The notes beneath the pieces were generated by a model. The model was not told the DNA's origin. It worked only from the letters and a program-made list of their open reading frames with translations, and searched no databases. Positions 34,758-36,542 of a stretch of 36,542 nucleotides of DNA are shown here, piece by piece. Source of the DNA: Bdellovibrio sp. Lineage in GTDB: Bacteria; Bdellovibrionota; Bdellovibrionia; Bdellovibrionales; Bdellovibrionaceae. Positions within the stretch are counted from its first letter, which is position 1. Each line of letters opens with the position of its first letter. The DNA lies in assembly GCA_025359945.1 (NCBI GenBank), contig JANYDD010000004.1:1-36542 (forward strand). Direction: 5' to 3'. The position numbers and the translations under genes were made by a program.

Positions 34758-36428
34758 ATGAGCCATGAACTTTTGCTTCAAGTCTGTCTTTTTCTTCTGC
34801 TCTCGGTAGTTTTTGTTCCACTTTCAAAAAAAATCGGGTTGGGTTCGGTGATTGGGTATTTAGCTGCGGGTTTGTTGGTTGGTCCCCACGGATTTTGGTT
34901 GGTGACGGGCGTTCAAGATGTTCAGCATTTTTCAGAAATGGGCGTCGTCATTTTACTTTTTTTGATCGGTCTGGAATTAGACCCCCAAAAATTGTGGCGA
35001 TTGCGAGCTGCGATTTTTGGTTTAGGTACGTTGCAGATTGTTTTTACTACCTTGGCATTTTGTGGCCTAGTTTTTCTGTGGAATCAAAATTTTCACACTT
35101 CGCTGATCGCAGCACTGGGGTTTTCGCTTTCATCCACAGCCATCGGGCTTCAAATTCTTAAAGAAAAAAATCTTTTGAGTCGGGAATCGGGACAGAACTC
35201 GTTTTCAGTTCTATTATTCCAGGATCTGGCGGTTATTCCCATGCTGATTTTAATACCCCTATTATCGCCCCTGCAGAATACAAAACTTGAGCCTTTTTAT
35301 TTTATACTCGCTCGACTGGCATTGGCGGTTTTTGTCGTTTTTTTGCTGGGTCGATTTATTTTAAAACCGGTGTTTAGGTTCGTGGCCCATTCACGCTTGC
35401 GAGAGGTTTTCACCGCATTTTCGCTTTTAATTGTACTTGGGATTTCATTGATGATGGATTCGTTGGGTTTGTCGATGCCATTGGGAACTTTTTTAGCGGG
35501 CGTTCTTTTGGCTAATTCGGAATATCGTCATGAACTTGAAATCGATCTTGAACCCTTTAAAGGTTTATTGGTGGGTCTTTTCTTTGTGTCGGTCGGAATG
35601 GAAATTAATTTGGAACGCGTGGTTGAAAATCCCGTTTTGATTTTAGTTTCAGTTTTTGCTTTGGTGGGTGTGAAGTTGTTAATTCTTTATTTTTTGGCTC
35701 GTCGCTTTAAGATGGATGTCAAAGAGTCGATGATTTTTTCGATTGCCCTTTCTCAAGGTGGCGAGTTTGCATTTGTTCTTTTTAGCACCTCTCAGCGCTT
35801 GGAAATTTTGGCAGGGCCAATGGTGGTAGACCTAAATTTAATTTTGGCACTGTCGATGGTGACTACCCCTATTTTGTTTACATGCTTTGAAAAAATATTT
35901 TATCGCTTAGAAAAATCAGAGAAAAAAGAATTTGATCAGATTCAAGAATCTCACCCAGTGATCGTCGCGGGTTTTGGGCGGGTCGGGCAAATGGTTAATC
36001 GATTGCTTCGTGCGAAGGGGATTTCTTCAACGGTTATCGATTTGGATCCGAATCAAATTGATCTGGTGACCAGGTTTGGCTTTAAAGCTTATTACGGCGA
36101 TGTGACTAGATTTGATCTGTTAGAGTCCGCAGGTCTGCATCAGGCGCGGCTTTTGATCCTAGCGGTAGACGATGCTCAAGCTTCTTTAAAAGTGGTGGAA
36201 TATTGCCAGCGCCTGTACCCAAATCTTAAGATTTTAGCCAGGGTTCGCAATCGTGTTGAGGCCTATCAGCTGATCAACAAGGGCATCGAAGTGCATCGCG
36301 AGACTTTTGGAACAGCAATGGACATGGCTTATTCGTGTCTGGTCCATTTGGGATTTTCTGCCGCCGATAGTTTGCGGTCGGTCGAAAAGTTTGAAAAATA
36401 CGATATTATTAATAAGTGCGTTAGATAG
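34758..36428 (+). CDS. KefB/KefC-like monovalent cation:proton antiporter, C-terminus probably truncated
   Basis: CPA2-family antiporter, 556 residues. About 12 hydrophobic segments fill residues 1-380, with family text GYLAAGLLVGPHG (about 33-45), FLIGLELDP (about 68-76) and the ion-site motif LLFQDLAVIPML (about 150-161). A cytoplasmic RCK_N (TrkA-N) domain follows from about residue 398, with VAGFGRVGQMVNRLL and the acidic DLDP that binds NAD-type nucleotides. KefB/KefC relatives usually run on for some tens of residues after the last motif; here the frame stops soon after EKFEKYD, 45 bases before an IS630-like gene, so the tail may have been lost to an insertion. Confidence 0.85.
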   Translation: MSHELLLQVCLFLLLSVVFVPLSKKIGLGSVIGYLAAGLLVGPHGFWLVTGVQDVQHFSEMGVVILLFLIGLELDPQKLWRLRAAIFGLGTLQIVFTTLAFCGLVFLWNQNFHTSLIAALGFSLSSTAIGLQILKEKNLLSRESGQNSFSVLLFQDLAVIPMLILIPLLSPLQNTKLEPFYFILARLALAVFVVFLLGRFILKPVFRFVAHSRLREVFTAFSLLIVLGISLMMDSLGLSMPLGTFLAGVLLANSEYRHELEIDLEPFKGLLVGLFFVSVGMEINLERVVENPVLILVSVFALVGVKLLILYFLARRFKMDVKESMIFSIALSQGGEFAFVLFSTSQRLEILAGPMVVDLNLILALSMVTTPILFTCFEKIFYRLEKSEKKEFDQIQESHPVIVAGFGRVGQMVNRLLRAKGISSTVIDLDPNQIDLVTRFGFKAYYGDVTRFDLLESAGLHQARLLILAVDDAQASLKVVEYCQRLYPNLKILARVRNRVEAYQLINKGIEVHRETFGTAMDMAYSCLVHLGFSAADSLRSVEKFEKYDIINKCVR

Positions 36429-36473
36429 TATACATAAACATTGATTTAATTTTCAGATATGTTTTAATTGGTT

Positions 36474-36542
36474 ATGAAAAAAACTGACGGCAGAAAATTA
36501 GACCATCAAACCCTAGAAGATATGAGAGTACGCGCTGTAAAA
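36474..36542 (+). mobile_element. IS630-type transposase, 5' end only (cut by window edge)
   Basis: The ATG at 36474 opens a frame of 23 codons to the right edge. The product begins MKKTDGRKLDHQTLEDMRVR, the characteristic N-terminus of the helix-turn-helix part of IS630-family transposases. The left end of the element must lie between the KefB-like coding sequence and 36474, possibly inside the last codons of that gene. The inverted repeat cannot be confirmed without the other end. IS630 elements insert at TA dinucleotides; several TA steps occur at 36410-36435. Confidence 0.7.

Overview
The window looks like chromosomal DNA of a Gram-negative bacterium of the Bdellovibrionota / former delta-proteobacterial type. 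This rests on gene content, not on a database search: an alternative complex III operon, a complete lower mevalonate pathway instead of scattered MEP genes, the pheS-pheT-ihfA-merR order, and many lipoprotein and signal-peptide genes with moderate-to-low GC.

Layout. 1-341: no convincing gene, but a long imperfect inverted repeat (39-132). 342-9089: a plus-strand energy block, actA-actB-actC-actD-actE-actF (quinol-oxidising alternative complex III), followed after 10 bases by a eukaryotic-type NADP isocitrate dehydrogenase. 9090-9607: 518 bases without a gene, holding a 13-bp triple repeat and two hairpins ahead of thrS. 9608-18427: thrS-infC-rpmI-rplT runs with almost no gap into the mevalonate genes: type 2 IPP isomerase, class II HMG-CoA reductase and a divergent GHMP kinase (probable phosphomevalonate kinase); then a 250-base gap with a 37-bp degenerate tandem repeat, mvaD and mevalonate kinase. 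infC uses an AUU start that overlaps the thrS stop codon. 18424-23358 (minus strand): a probable surface-glycan module made of a GT-C-like membrane protein, a tandem double sugar nucleotidyltransferase, a GT2 glycosyltransferase, a compact GDPD-like protein and a small unknown protein, with a class II aldolase gene divergent from it (23447-24451). 24450-24478: a strong bidirectional terminator.

24499-27364 (minus strand): a secreted Cys-containing protein of unknown function, a SpoU-type RNA methyltransferase and rsmG. 27414-32007 (plus): pheS-pheT, then ihfA-merR and a tRNA-Pro(GGG). 32013-36428: a tiny divergent secreted-peptide ORF, a secreted unknown protein, a GAF-PAS histidine kinase and a KefB/KefC-like antiporter whose tail appears cut short just before the start of an IS630-type transposase that runs off the right edge.

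How the parts work together: the act genes feed electrons from menaquinol/ubiquinol toward a cytochrome c or terminal oxidase that is not encoded here. The mevalonate genes convert HMG-CoA to IPP/DMAPP, but HMG-CoA synthase is missing from the window. The glycan module has the parts to activate a precursor with a nucleotide and transfer it at the membrane. It is the best candidate here for uncharacterised biology.
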